NCBI GenBank assembly: GCA_037976565.1 | Contig: CP137666.1 | Location: 54,649,271 to 54,713,270 of the forward strand | DNA from: Mesocentrotus franciscanus | Lineage: Eukaryota > Echinodermata > Echinoidea > Camarodonta > Strongylocentrotidae | Direction: 5' to 3' | DNA length: 64,000 nucleotides | Shown: piece after piece, positions 42,701-51,855 of the stretch | Layout: every line of letters begins with the position of its first letter | How positions within the stretch are numbered: the stretch's first letter is position 1 | Notes under the pieces: generated by a model | The model's database searches: none | What the model was told of the DNA's origin: nothing | Seen by the model: only the letters and a program-made list of their open reading frames with translations | Made by a program: the position numbers and the translations under genes

Positions 42701-43646
42701 GAGTATACTAATAATTATAACTAATTATAACTATATTGTATACATTGTATAAAAGCCCCCTCCCCCCCCCCCAAAAAAAATGGGGGCGACGGAATCAATA
42801 TGAAAGTCCGAGTGAACTTCCCTGCCCGTGATGCTTATACAGGCACATCAATATCTCTTTTAGGAAAGTACTATTTCAAGTTGCAATTATGAATCATATA
42901 CCGGTATGGAATCCAATTGCATACATTCAAATTTTTTTGTCACATTCAAATTTTTGTCACAGGAGAGGGAAGGGGGGGGGGGTTGGTCTCCTTCAAAGTC
43001 ACTTACAGAGCAGTACTGTTCCATTCATCTTTCAGGTTAGGATCCACTTCCTTCACCTCTAATAGGTATCTATCAAAAATGAAAGAAAGAAGAAAATCTC
43101 TAGCAATTAACTATTAACTACCAACTTGTAGTTCTATATTTGGATTATGTACATTAGGACAACTATTAATATATTTTAATAAACTATGTGCATGTTTTGT
43201 GTTCATTATGAAGTGAATGCAGACATTAATCAATTTCATACTGAGTAATTTATTACATTTTTTAATGCAATAAATGGATGTTGTACACAGGATACTAGGG
43301 TCTCTTTCCCATCTTTTTAACTAAAAATTATTATTCACTCTTTTTAGTAACTATTGACCAGGTTCTAACCGCCTGGGAATAATCATATTTTCTGAGTTAT
43401 ATGACATTTAGAAATAATGATGGCTCTTCATATTTGGGATTAAAAGTAACTTATCTTATCTTTGCCACTTTTTTAATCTCTAACATTTATAACAGTCATC
43501 ATTCACTGTAAAAATATATTCATCTATACAACAAATCATAGACATTATCATTCTTATTTGAATGCATAGAAATACCAAACTTACGAAACGCTATGTAGGT
43601 CACCCGTCTTGCAGCTCTCCATAAAATCTCCTCGTTCCTGAGCCAT
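30763..43646 (-). CDS. ABTB1: Ankyrin repeat and BTB/POZ domain-containing protein 1 (12 exons, complete)
   Basis: This is the orthologue of vertebrate ABTB1 (BPOZ), a cytoplasmic ankyrin-BTB-BTB protein; BTB proteins of this type act as Cullin-3 adaptor-like scaffolds, and ABTB1 is linked to growth control downstream of PTEN. Twelve coding exons on the minus strand, all GT-AG and phase-consistent, total 1446 bases (481 aa; human 478). In order: an ankyrin part (about 10-75: ESCKTGDLHSVSYLLE, LYYACLCGHKNVVIYLLENG, TFDGERCLYGALND), first BTB (about 108-185: YSDITFVIHNEMFAAHRCIL, NEYFAEMLETRWK, GVLEYVYTG), a linker with PSKPGTHIHIVSVEP, second BTB (about 270-345: DICFEVEQDKFFCHK, RSDYFKGLFADHF, VICYLYTD), a BACK-like helical part (LPGLKRLC, KLEDQCVEFI) and a C-terminal coiled segment. 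A noncoding 5' exon probably lies further upstream, because an AG acceptor sits just before the ATG. Stop at 30763-30765. Confidence 0.96.
31605..31885. repeat. ~110-bp tandem repeat in ABTB1 intron 11
   Basis: Two and a half units share 'cagtttggagt(c/t)gg', 'tgagtc.ttgatacctca', 'ccaacaagac' and 'ggaatggcca'. A further isolated fragment ('agtttggagttagttttgag') occurs at 32175. A 40-mer ('caggatttaaaatttaaccc' and on) is repeated at 31267 and 31882, bracketing this region. Confidence 0.65.
31921..31992 (+). pseudogene. Tiny relic resembling the tail of a reverse transcriptase
   Basis: The conceptual product SVQTASSVDHFKKLLKSHLF resembles the conserved 'FK..LK(T/S)HLF' end of non-LTR ORF2 proteins. 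Too short for certainty. Confidence 0.3.
32236..32436 (-). CDS. ABTB1: ABTB1 exon 11
   Basis: It encodes LCYEILVVADLYLLPGLKRL and FSLVKLEDQCVEFISRIVER (vertebrate 'YDVLSVADMYLLPGLKRLC...LARLEDQCTEYMAKVIEK'). The acceptor is ttgcAG and the donor GTAAGG; 67 codons. Confidence 0.96.
32790..32832 (-). ncRNA. Candidate hammerhead ribozyme motif in the second Penelope-like copy
   Basis: On the minus strand: ATCAC, CTGACGA (32827-32821), stem II opening GTG and closing CAC, GAAACGTC (32802-32795), then GAGAT. All core bases are conserved. ACGT gives a 2-bp self-complementary stem III; stem I (ATCAC with GAGAT) has one mismatch compared with GTGAT in the other copy. A third partial copy (GAAACGTC then GTGATC, without the CTGACGA half) lies at 10715-10737 on the minus strand. 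Confidence 0.7.
33100..33427 (-). pseudogene. Decayed Penelope-like endonuclease C-terminus
   Basis: The frame encoding EAINIRLNPNNFNRDNGIDI is nearly the same as in the 10.7-kb copy, but frameshifts before and after it (near 33300 and 33210) and loss of the GIY-YIG motif itself make this a pseudogene. Confidence 0.75.
33755..33835. repeat. Near-perfect ~80-bp palindrome in ABTB1 intron 10
   Basis: The arms 'attccatcactctcacacca' + 'tatttatca' and 'tgataaata' + 'tggtgtgagagtgatggaat' are perfectly complementary around a 2-base centre. Outer AT sequence (caaatattcc / ggaatatatttg) extends the match with a bulge. It lies about 100 bp downstream of the exon 10 donor. Confidence 0.9.
33935..34096 (-). 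CDS. ABTB1: ABTB1 exon 10 (second BTB core)
   Basis: It encodes MFFTERSDYFKGLFADHF and EISSDVFMQVICYLYTD (vertebrate 'AFFCGRSDYFRALLDDHF...VFTHVLYYMYSD'). The acceptor is ttttAG and the donor GTATGT; 54 codons in phase 0. Confidence 0.95.
34693..34794 (-). CDS. ABTB1: ABTB1 exon 9 (start of second BTB)
   Basis: It encodes LAQGVFPFCGGLLQVPPYTD then ICFEVEQDKFFCHK (vertebrate 'CPDICFRVAGCSFLCHKAFF'). The acceptor is aatcAG and the donor GTAAGA; 34 codons in phase 0. Confidence 0.92.
34800..36200. other. ABTB1 intron 8, no further feature seen
   Basis: AT-rich intron sequence. A short run 'ccctaaccctaaatctaaat' near 36076 is telomere-like by chance or from a small repeat; nothing else is structured. 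Confidence 0.4.
36206..36330 (-). CDS. ABTB1: ABTB1 exon 8
   Basis: It encodes PSKPGTHIHIVSVEPSPDD and DDLNQLAQMAFPVE, the linker between BTB domains (vertebrate 'SKPGTCVKVLTIEPPP..REDMALLA'). The acceptor is ggcAG and the donor GTGAGT. Confidence 0.93.
36745..36861 (-). CDS. ABTB1: ABTB1 exon 7
   Basis: It encodes ILKVHINIVDDCLRFAKQCG and the helix up to EIENY (vertebrate 'HVSDCERLAKQCQLWDLLSDLE'). The acceptor is atacAG and the donor GTAACT. Confidence 0.92.
37420..37465 (-). CDS. ABTB1: ABTB1 exon 6
   Basis: A 46-base microexon-like exon encoding VRPQAFKGVLEYVYT, the end of the first BTB core (vertebrate 'NPVAFGALLQYLYTG'). The acceptor is atttAG and the donor GTGAGT. Confidence 0.92.
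37637..38222. mobile_element. Foldback MITE family C, copy 1
   Basis: The ends 'ttaaagggcaatccaaccc' and 'gggttggattttccttta' are inverted. Inside, 'gaaagcagaaaaat...tttgaaatgaatctgacc' is complementary to the right arm ('tttttctgctttc', 'gtcagatttaattaaa'). A near-identical copy is at 59418-59995. It lies in ABTB1 intron 5. Confidence 0.8.
38412..38704. mobile_element. MITE with ~67-bp near-perfect TIRs
   Basis: 'ggggggtgtttcacaaagac' + 'taagatcgactttaagttgg' and on through 'ggccgttcatgcca' is repeated inverted at 38637-38704 with essentially no mismatch. Both strands therefore carry the same short open frame, which is an artefact. It lies in ABTB1 intron 5. Confidence 0.85.
38977..39136 (-). 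CDS. ABTB1: ABTB1 exon 5 (first BTB domain)
   Basis: It encodes YSDITFVIHNEMFAAHRCIL and NEYFAEMLETRWKNRS (vertebrate 'HSDVVFVVHGKPFRVHRCVL...YFANMLDTKWKGKS'). The acceptor is taccAG. The donor TTG|GTTCGT is a weaker 5' splice site than the others but is required by phase and homology. Confidence 0.92.
39656..40369. mobile_element. hAT-like non-autonomous element with 8-bp target duplication
   Basis: Perfect direct repeats gaattatt (39648-39655 and 40370-40377) flank the ends TAGTGCTGTGA and TTACAACACTA. Subterminal 'gtttaaccgtccggt' and 'gtccggtttcgactagcggttaaac' are inverted relatives. A ~26-base T run lies at about 39743. There is no transposase frame. It lies in ABTB1 intron 4. Confidence 0.82.
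40380..40720. repeat. Dispersed repeat with 'gacctttgacc' phrases
   Basis: Degenerate direct repetition of ~130 bp: 'atattatcgccaagtttgag' then '(t)catatctctaatggttctt', and later 'atattatcaccaagtttgag', 'cttcacatctgtagaagtta'. The style resembles the 13985-14625 repeat ('accatcaaactc', 'atcttgcagagcc'). Confidence 0.5.
40822..40966 (-). CDS. ABTB1: ABTB1 exon 4
   Basis: It encodes AKCEAKTFDGERCLYGALND and the linker to the first BTB domain (ending FFLDFMKR). The acceptor is tcccAG and the donor GTGAGA. Confidence 0.95.
41108..41890. mobile_element. Long foldback MITE, relative of family C
   Basis: The left end 'tttaaagggcaagtccactc' and right end 'gagtggacttgggctttaa' are inverted. The arms continue complementary for >150 bases ('gaaagttatgaatttttga', 'cagtttgtgacgtcatg' against their reverse complements near 41700-41800). 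The AT-rich centre is about 400 bp. It lies in ABTB1 intron 3. Confidence 0.8.
42267..42322 (-). CDS. ABTB1: ABTB1 exon 3
   Basis: It encodes LYYACLCGHKNVVIYLLEN, an ankyrin repeat almost identical to the vertebrate 'LYYACLCGHEELVLYLLAN'. The acceptor is atcCAG and the donor GTAAGT. Confidence 0.95.
43007..43069 (-). CDS. ABTB1: ABTB1 exon 2
   Basis: It encodes YLLEVKEVDPNLKDEWNSTA, the ankyrin helix-turn (vertebrate 'YLLEQRDVEVNVRDKWDSTP'). The acceptor is tttgatAG and the donor GTAAGT. Confidence 0.93.
43585..43646 (-). CDS. ABTB1: ABTB1 exon 1 (start codon)
   Basis: ATG at 43646-43644 opens MAQERGDFMESCKTGDLHSV, matching the vertebrate 'DLFASCRKGDVGRV' start. The donor GTAAG follows at 43584. 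A pyrimidine-rich ttccAG lies ~18 bases upstream of the ATG, so this exon is probably spliced to a noncoding leader. Confidence 0.9.
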
Positions 43647-44457
43647 GTTCGCTTTTGTGACATCTGGAAGGCAAATGATGACATTTAAAAAGAGAGTTAT
43701 GAACAGACTTGTTGATCTATAAAAAATATAAAATCACAACCAATGTTTCCATAGCTTGCACCTTTTCTTCAAAGACTTGCTTTATTACAAAAATTTCCCC
43801 AAACATCCTATTTAAGCACTGAAACTTCGCAGGTTCTGTAAGATTACATGTAAAAGTCTTGAACTACATAAGGCCCGGATTCAACCAGTCGACCTTTCTT
43901 TCTTGAGTTACAAAAAACACAAAAAACATCACATTTACAGTTGTTATAACTGTAGTATTTGTTTAATTACCATTGCAGATAGATTTCTTCATTTCTTCTA
44001 GAGCCCTGCAGCAGTGCAATCAAATCATATACGTACGGTACCAAGATTTGAGCAACCCATCCCTGTGATAAGCTCACTGTTTTGGTTCTGTCAAAGAGCC
44101 TTGATCATTCTCTTCGTTCTGGCTAAACCCTTTACAAGCTGCATTGGTCTAGTGAACAGTTGCATTGACATGGTTTCCCCATCTACTTTCTCCATTGTTT
44201 CCTTACACAATTATTTGTTACGTGCATGGAAATCGAATGAGATATTTTTTATTCAAACCTAGCAAAGCGACAAGGAATTAAGCCCTGGATATTACTTACA
44301 CTGAGCATTATATGGCTATTTACAATAGATTCCTAGGGACAATACCTGGCTATATGCTTATATAGTCCCACATTTGTAAACACTATCTGGAATTCATGTT
44401 TGTAAACAAATGCTTGAATAACAGATTTATACGTGGACCTTATTGCAATAGCTTTTT

Positions 44458-45032
44458 TTTAAAGGGGATATCTACCCTGATTTCAAGTTGGTTTTAATAG
44501 AAGCAGAAAAATGAGAGGAACAGGTACGTGAAGTTTGAGCAAATTATGATTAAAAATAAGAAAGTTATGAATTTTTGAAGTTACGATCAATCAAACACAA
44601 GTTGGCAACTCTGTGACGTATCTTGCGAGCTCACTTCCCATTCGCTTTGTACTAAACAAATTAGAAATTTTTATTTTCCTTCAAGAAAATTTTCAATCAT
44701 ACATATATTCCCCCTAAATATAATTATTGCAAATATGTTTCTATTCAACCCCTGTATGGAAAAAATCTATTCTGTCATCAATAACGAAGAAAATGAAAGT
44801 TTATGAAATTTTATTTACAGAGCAAATTGGAGAGGCCGGATCGATCGGAGCTCGCAAGATACGTCACACGGTCACAATGTTGCCATCAATTTGTGTTTGA
44901 TTGATCGCAACTTTAAAACATCATAACTTTCTTATTTTTAATCAGAATTTGCTCAAACTTTATTAACTGACCTGTTCCTTTCATTTTTCTGTTTACATTA
45001 AAAGCAACTTAATATCAGGGTGGACTTCCCCT
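44458..45032. mobile_element. Long foldback MITE, second relative of family C
   Basis: Left 'aggggatatctaccctgatt' and right 'atcagggtggacttcccct' are inverted. Inner arms share 'agtttgagcaaattatgatt', 'cgatcaatcaaacacaa' and 'tgacgtatcttgcgagctc' with their inverted partners near 44850-44960. Confidence 0.78.
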
Positions 45033-45047
45033 GAGCAATAGCTCAGT

Positions 45048-45260
45048 AAGGAGGCGCGATAGCTCAGTTTGTAGAGCAGTGGTCTCGCAGTGGTCTCGTA
45101 TTCCGGGTTCGAAACCAAGTCGATGCGCTAGTGCCCTTTGGTAAGGCATTAATCCTCATTACCAGGTCCCTCAGAGAGGACCTAAAGCCGTTGTCCGTCT
45201 GGTTGCTTACTTACAAGCATTTATGATTTCTTAGCAGTCAGGTAAAATAACCATCACAAT
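45048..45260 (+). repeat. tRNA-derived SINE with complete pol III boxes
   Basis: A-box TAGCTCAGTTTGTAGAGCA (45060-45078) and B-box GGTTCGAAACC (45106-45116) are followed by a SINE body ('gcgctagtgccctttggtaa', then 'cattaccaggtccctcagag') and an A-rich tail. An 11-bp tandem duplication (gcagtggtctc twice) sits between the boxes. It lies 16 bp after a foldback MITE. Confidence 0.8.
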
Positions 45261-47899
45261 GTCTAAAATATAAAGATGCAATATGTTATGAATATTGTAT
45301 ATAAATGCTGTAATGATGAGATATTCTATGATTAAGTACCTTTCATGCGCACATAACTCGCTGTGTACATTACATGGGTGCAACTTAATAACAACGTTGA
45401 ACAGTAGCCAAGACGGTGTTGTTCACATGCGAAATGTTATTGTTATGTAATGTAGATTACACGCGACTGAAAGGTATACACGCATGCAATAATGTAAACA
45501 AGGATTTGCCTACATGTAGTCTGAGTTAATTAATGCACAAAGATGAGTAATTTGGGTGCATAATATGAGAAAGTTGCGCATGGTACATGATTTATACATT
45601 TTTATATTGATAGTTTATAGACGGTTTAGTTATAAAGATACATGCTGTAATTATGAACAGAAATGATTTGAGAAGGATACAAAGGGTGTATGTCAGAAGT
45701 CTGACTTAGTTCAATTAAGTATGGTTACAGATATAGTTAGAATTGTATTTAGTTTATATGCAGTACAAGTTAATGTGTGAGAATAGGGAAATAGTTAAAG
45801 CAAAGGTTAAAACAAGGGGTTAATTTATATATAAGGGGCATATTATTGAGTCACTAGGTTTTCCCTAAGTATATGTATCTAGAACAGTTGATTTAAGATC
45901 CGTTTGATCTATTTCATTAATTTGTACAGTTTTTACAGAGCATTTTGGAGCAACGAGCAAATTGGAACAATAAAGAAACGACCAATTACAAAATCAGGGA
46001 TGCTTCAGCTACAATTCCTACGTCATTTGCCCTTTCCTTTTTATTTTGTTGTTGTGCATTCCTCTATGAGTTACAGGGTGAAAATAATGAACTTTGATCT
46101 ACAATGTTTGTTTATACATATACTGCCTTTGTAGAGAATAAATGAAATGTGATAGCATTGATGATGACCTCGTACCATACCCATCATGCAAATTAATTCA
46201 AATATGATCATGTTGTGAAAAAGTGAAATCCAAACAAACGTTCTCATCAAATCTACATACCGGTATGCAATAGCCAACTTGGCTTGTTTAGTCACACTGA
46301 TATGAATTACACTCAAATGACTGTACAAGTATCATACATTAATAGGATCCTTCAAACAAACATGTATGTGTCCCTGTGGCTTGTGGGATATACCTGCATA
46401 GCTTCATGATAATAGGGATATATTTTATATGTTATTAGCCTATTAGATTAATAAAATGTATATATAAGCCTGAGAGGACAAGGGCTATGGTCTATTAGAA
46501 ATGTGTGTTATCCCCAAATCATATTGTATAAAATACCGGTAGGTTAAAAGACTATAACAACACAATTTTCTCATGAATCTTGTGATTGGTCCACGTAAAA
46601 CAACCCCCTGCTACACTATCAGTCTACAAATTGCATTATGGGATTTAAATTGCCTATCAGTAACATTGCACAGTACATATGAACAAAATTATGAGAATCC
46701 AACAAATTCCGAACCCATGTTGGCTACATATTCCACACAGAAAAAAAAGAAAAAATAAGGATTAGATTTCCACTTACTGAAAACTCCAAATATATTACGA
46801 ACCGGTGAAAACAGATCCATCAGTGGTTTCTTACGGGTAGTAATGGCTTTTGTCCGATTTCAGTTATAGCGTTGGTGTCACTAATAAACACGTGTATATG
46901 CACAAGGCTATTTGAAATATACCACTCCATAGCTGTAGCCTGCAGGCCCCCATTCCTACAATGCATGAAGTCTAACCATATTACGGGATGGTCCTCATAC
47001 CAGATGACAGCTAGGTGTAAATCAATACCGGTAGATCAATTTTTTGAACTTTTATACCGGTAAAATACTTTACTATTACAACATAACGTGGACTATCAAA
47101 TCATTAATTGAATCATATACTATATTGGTACATGCATTCTGTTAGTAAAGTGGAAAGAAATTACAAAAAAATTACTTTTAAAGCCCCTTTTCTCTCCCTT
47201 TTCCAGAGTCTTGGCACATACGTGAGCTCAGCGATAACGGTGCAGTCGCAATGTGCTATTTTTCAATAAATCACAGGGAACGAAGCAAGCCCATACAAAG
47301 TACAACCGATGTGCGGAAGTGCCAATTTGATGAGTGTTCGCATTCGATGCGATACACAGGTCAATGAGGTCATATACTGTACGTGTTTTGAAGGATGCGA
47401 TCTTTACACACACAAAATTGGCAATGCGACTTATTCATGAAATTATATTGGGCTAGCTTCAGTTTCTGTGACTAGGCTTCATGTGTACACTATCGCGGGC
47501 GTGCGTGTACGTATGAGGGCCATTTATTTTAACACCATTAGAAAATGGAGGTACAGTGCAGAGTTAAGTACAATGGACCCGATTGGCAGAAGTCTTGCTA
47601 AATTACAGGAAACTCAAGAAAAATTTCATTAACGAAACCAGTAATTTGATACGTTTGTTAATTATCCTGGTTATTTGTCTTCAATATTGAGTGGTTAATT
47701 ATGTATGATAAAAGTTTAGTACGGTAGCTGCAGCAAGTTTTACAAAATGTACTTGCTTGAATGTGCTGCAGTAGGCCTACAGTGTTGCCCAACTTTATAC
47801 ACAGCCAGGATAGTAATGCTAGTGGTAGGCCCCCTACCTGTGCGATTCTTACTCTTACTTCTTAGAATCTAGGTTTTTTGTGTATTAATTAGCACGGCC
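45261..47899. other. No gene identified; possible ABTB1 upstream region
   Basis: This AT-rich interval is upstream of ABTB1 on the minus strand. Candidate donors for a noncoding 5' exon exist (minus strand CA|GTAAGTGG near 46776 and AC|GTATGTGCC near 47222; the latter next to a CpG-richer stretch at about 47220-47510), but none can be confirmed. Confidence 0.3.
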
Positions 47900-48060
47900 T
47901 GGATTTATCTCTTTCGCTCGTTAGCCTCTTATTTTAATTTGGGTCAGGTCAGCTTATATCTCTTTCCTCTCTTTAGAGAGGAGCCGACCCTACCCAAATA
48001 AGAGGCTAACGAACGAAAGAGACAGAAATTTTCGGTCTAGACTATAGGATTTATCCAGTG
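47900..48060. mobile_element. Short relative of the 53.2-kb TIR element
   Basis: 'atctctttcgctcgttagcc' and inverted 'ggctaacgaacgaaagagac', followed by 'agaaattttcggtctaga', match the TIRs of 53247-53672. Here the element is reduced to little more than its two inverted ends. Confidence 0.7.
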
Positions 48061-48879
48061 TATATCACATTAGGAAGGGGAAAACATTCATTGCAATACT
48101 AGTAGGGTCTAGTATAGACTGATATCAACGGTTGTTCCGCTGAGATTGCATCTGGCTCCTCTGACCGCCTCTATACATAGACTGAAGTACGGCTATGCAG
48201 TAGTGTGCGGAACAAATGGTTCGGTTTAGCCGGACCAAGATGAATGCGATACGCAACAAGATTTTTCACTCTTTACGTCTTCACATATTCACTTTGGCTG
48301 CAATATTACACTGAATATTGTTAGAAATAAGAAATAACCCAGAAATATATACTTTGACTTATGATAGCTTGCTCATTTAGATCCTAAATTAATGATTAAT
48401 CCAAGAAAGTCTTGTAGTCAACATGATTTGTTGTCAGCCATCTTGGTTTGAGTTGATAAATATTCATTTTTTCTTTTCGAACATCTAATAGCTACGTATG
48501 AGTCAGCCCGGCTTGAGCCGGTGATGTTTGAATATTCATAAGCCCAATATCAAATACGTGCTCTGATTGGCCATTGGGCTTGTTTTGGTCGGTTGACCCG
48601 GAAATATATCAGCCGGGTCATGTCATAGATTACCAGTTCGAATGCCGTTTCATGGTTCTGAGATAAACAATTGGATAATTCATATACGTAAGTCCGTAAA
48701 TTTCGCATTTAGAAAAAGGTAATAAAACTTATACAACTGTACATAGGAGAACAAAAATACAAAGTTTATTTGTATCTGATTTATAAATCAGAAAATTAGA
48801 TCTAAATAAAGAAAATCGGGGGAGAAACTTGCTGCAGCAAGTGATCGATGCAGCATTGCATGGCTCTAACTCTCCTTAT

Positions 48880-48995
48880 TGTGCGAGGCGTAGTAATTAC
48901 CGTCTGTGTATGGGGAATGTCAACAAATGTCAGTTTTATTAAAGAATGACCCATACCAGATGGTTATTTCTGTCTAGGTCTAGTAGACTACTAGT
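48880..48995. repeat. Dispersed ~110-bp repeat, copy 2
   Basis: Nearly identical to 5325-5435 ('ccgtctgtgtatggggaatg' to 'gaatgacccatacca', 'ggttatttctgtct', 'ctaggtctagta'), same orientation, 43 kb away. Confidence 0.7.
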
Positions 48996-49184
48996 ACTAG
49001 CTTCATTTTCACCTTTTTTGGAAACCCCAAATTTGTAGTACTAAAGAGTAAAGTATAAATCTAATTCATACAAGAAATCCTTGAACCATGTTATATGTTA
49101 TGATTAACAACCAACAAAAACACTGAATGTTTACGCTTCTAATGGGCCGATACTGATACTACTACTACCAGTACTAGCCTAATT

Positions 49185-49239
49185 AACTCCAGGAAGGAAG
49201 CTCCGACGCCGACGCCGTCGTCGGAGCTTCCTGGAGTTA
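49185..49239. repeat. GC-rich perfect hairpin
   Basis: 'aactccagga' + 'agctccgacg' pairs with 'cgtcggagct' + 'tcctggagtt' with a 4-base bulge and a short central 'ccgacgccgt' loop. A second small hairpin (ccaggaagatg, 4-base loop, catcttcctgg) lies at about 49780-49805. Confidence 0.75.
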
Positions 49240-50339
49240 GTAGGCCCGAGCTAGGCTTCATAACAAATATAAGATAACACTAACTTGGTCCTGTACTGCT
49301 GTAGCACTGTTAGTAAGACTAAGAGCATGAGTCATGATTGTAAATTGTTTAATAGTTGCAAAAGTGAGGGTTAATATACTTACATAAAATGAGTAATACA
49401 GGGTGCAAACTCAATGTGAATATCCAACGCAGTCAGGAAGATGCTTTTTCAGCTTGAGAAGTAATAATCAAAGATGAAATAGGGACCAGGTCAGTCTGTT
49501 TATTTCGCGAGGTCAGGTTCACCATTGAGGTTGGCGATTGCGAAACACTGAATCAATTTGTTTACAAACCAAATCGGGGTTTGATTATACTAGTCTTATT
49601 CCAAGGCTAGGTGGGCGTGGTATATCATTGATCGAGGGCGTCATTTGTATAAGCTTTCTAAATTTTGGAAGATTAAAATTAAATGGATAATTCATAGTAT
49701 TAAGTCTCTTTTAAGTACGTTCAGCAACATTATTTAATTTTGTGTCATATATGTGACGAGGAAAGCAAGAAAAGCCTACCCAGGAAGATGAGAACATCTT
49801 CCTGGCCTACCACTGCTACCAGTAGCCTATATAGTGACAGCTAGCTGTCTCAGAGAACTTCCCATGTAGGGCCATGCAGGGTCAGGGCGGACTCGGGGGC
49901 CGGACTACTCCCGAGGGAAGCTTAGTTTAAGTTAACAAAACAGAGAGTAAAAGATTCAAACTTGTCTATACATTTAATCATGCAGGTCTATGCTTTGATG
50001 TATATTAGCTCTGACCATTTTCACTTCTCGAGTCAACTTTGGAATGGGAAGCCAGTGTCATATATTTGAGGGCATTCACGCCTACGGTTCGAAACTATTG
50101 CCAATTAAACCACGTGAATTCCTATGATGTACCCCATAGTGAATCCTTATGGGATCCAGGCTCGATCTGTACTTCACTAGTGTTTTCACGGTTACCTTGA
50201 CTATATAGCTCCGCTTAGAGTTTGTGTAATTATGTTCCACTATACATCTCAGTGAACAGCTGTCTACGTGTGTACGTCGATTGGATGACTGATAATAAGC
50301 TTTCTTTAGACAAGTTTGGGAAAAACAGAAAGCATTTTG

Positions 50340-51855
50340 TTTTGTTCTAAAATTAAAGTAGTTCTAAAAAGTCATTTGAATTCAAAGTGACACACAATAA
50401 TCAAGTAATCAAGAGAAAAGTGTCTGTGAAGTATTTAGGCATTGAGTTGGCTAGCGCAATTTCATTTTCATCTTTAGTAGAATCAGTTGTAAAAAAATCA
50501 AATTCTCGTCTGAAATTTTTGTACAGATATCAAAGTTGTAAAGTTGATTTAAAAGCTAGCAAGACGTACACAGGGGCGGATCCAGCCGGCGGCAAGGGAG
50601 GGGGCCTAAAAAGTGAGCCAAAAAAAAATAATTTGGCACCCGAAAAAATTTTTTCCCTCCGGGAAGGGTAATTTTTTTTCAACCACCACCCCCCCCTTGG
50701 GCGCCAGGGGTAGTGAGCACAAATTTTTTTTTTTTGGCACCCGAAAAAAATTTTTCCCTACGGGAAGGGTAATTTTTTTTCCACCGCCACCCCTTGGGCG
50801 CCAGGGGAGGGGGCCAAACTTCTTTTTTTTCAAAAAAAGGGTGTTTTTACCTGTTTTTTTTCTAGGGGAGGGGGCCCGGCCCCCCGGGGCCCCCCCTGGA
50901 TCCGCCACTGGACGTACACTCTGTTTTGCTCTTATTCAATGTTTATTTGACTATAAGCTAACCCTGCATGGTATATAGTAACATAAACAAGTCAGATCAA
51001 AAGAAGTACGTTGAAGATTATACAGAACAAAATGGTGAGATTTATCAACTGGTCAAAGAACTCATGATGGCTACTGCGAACTTTCTATATAATTAAAGCT
51101 GGTTTTCTTGAAGTCGACCAAAGATCAAAACAACTCGTAGTATTGCATCACGTGCATACAATTTATCATACTAGGTCGAATCATTATATTATATTCGATC
51201 CAACTTCGATCTTAATTGTTACTGCATGACGTTCATGATTATAATACAAGAAATAGCGGATTCAACTCTAACTTACCAGAAAGAGTAGGTATAGTATTGG
51301 AAATTCGTTTTATTACAATGCCATAAAACATTGGAATTCCCTTCCCAATGGTGTAAGGAAAAGTAGAAAACTATGCTCATTTTGAGAGGAAATTAAAGGA
51401 ATACCTAATACTTCGGAGAGTCAGAGAAGAGAAGTGACTGACATATGTTATATGATTGAAATTTGTATTCTTCGATCTGCCGGTTCATACCTTTTCATTT
51501 TGTACATACATGTACTTATGTTTTTGTATGTTATAGAAATTCTACAAATTCATCATTATTTTCCTTTTCTTCCTCCTCCCTCTTTTTCTTCTTCTCCTTC
51601 TTTTTTTTTCTTCTCAAGTTGTACTTATCATTTCTATCATCAGTTTAATGTTGTTATTATTATCTTTAAGTAATTCTTTTTATTGTTCATATCTGTCTGT
51701 AAATTACTATTTTAACTAATTTTGTACATTGCAGGGGACCCCACTGGAAATAAGCTCTCGAGCTTTCGTGGGTTATCCTGTTCAAGCTGACTTATTTTTG
51801 ATCTGTTATTTATTGTTTATGTTGGAAGCTTGTCAAAATCAATCAATCAATCTAT
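50340..51855 (+). pseudogene. 3' remnant of a non-LTR retrotransposon (RT C-terminus and tail)
   Basis: Conceptual product in order: VSVKYLGIELASAISFSSL and VVKKSNSRLKFLYRYQ, typical of the thumb region of CR1/Jockey-type RTs; then, after an inserted MITE, LCFALIQCLFDY; then a degraded stretch with AGFLEVDQRSKQL and LKEYL near 51400. The noncoding 3' tail contains 'ctttcgtgggttatcctgtt' and ends in a short (aatc)n run at about 51838-51852, as expected for a retrotransposed 3' end. Several stops and frameshifts make it inactive. Confidence 0.7.
50571..50910. mobile_element. 340-bp hAT MITE nested in the RT remnant
   Basis: The TIRs CAGGGGCGGATCCAG and CTGGATCCGCCACTG are flanked by a perfect 8-bp duplication gacgtaca (50563-50570 and 50911-50918). 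The interior holds two ~100-bp direct repeats ('cacccgaaaaaattttttcc', 'gggaagggtaattttttttc'). Removing the element and one duplication restores the RT frame across the junction. Long open frames on both strands here are artefacts of homopolymer runs. Confidence 0.93.

Noticed and set aside
45048..45120. tRNA gene
   Set aside because: A and B boxes are present, but the inter-box region has an internal duplication, no cloverleaf forms and a SINE body follows.
46776..47230. Noncoding first exon of ABTB1
   Set aside because: Two donor-like sites exist on the minus strand but without transcript evidence neither can be chosen.
50606..50978. 121-aa and 100-aa frames with Phe/Pro/Lys runs
   Set aside because: They are homopolymer artefacts inside a 340-bp hAT MITE.
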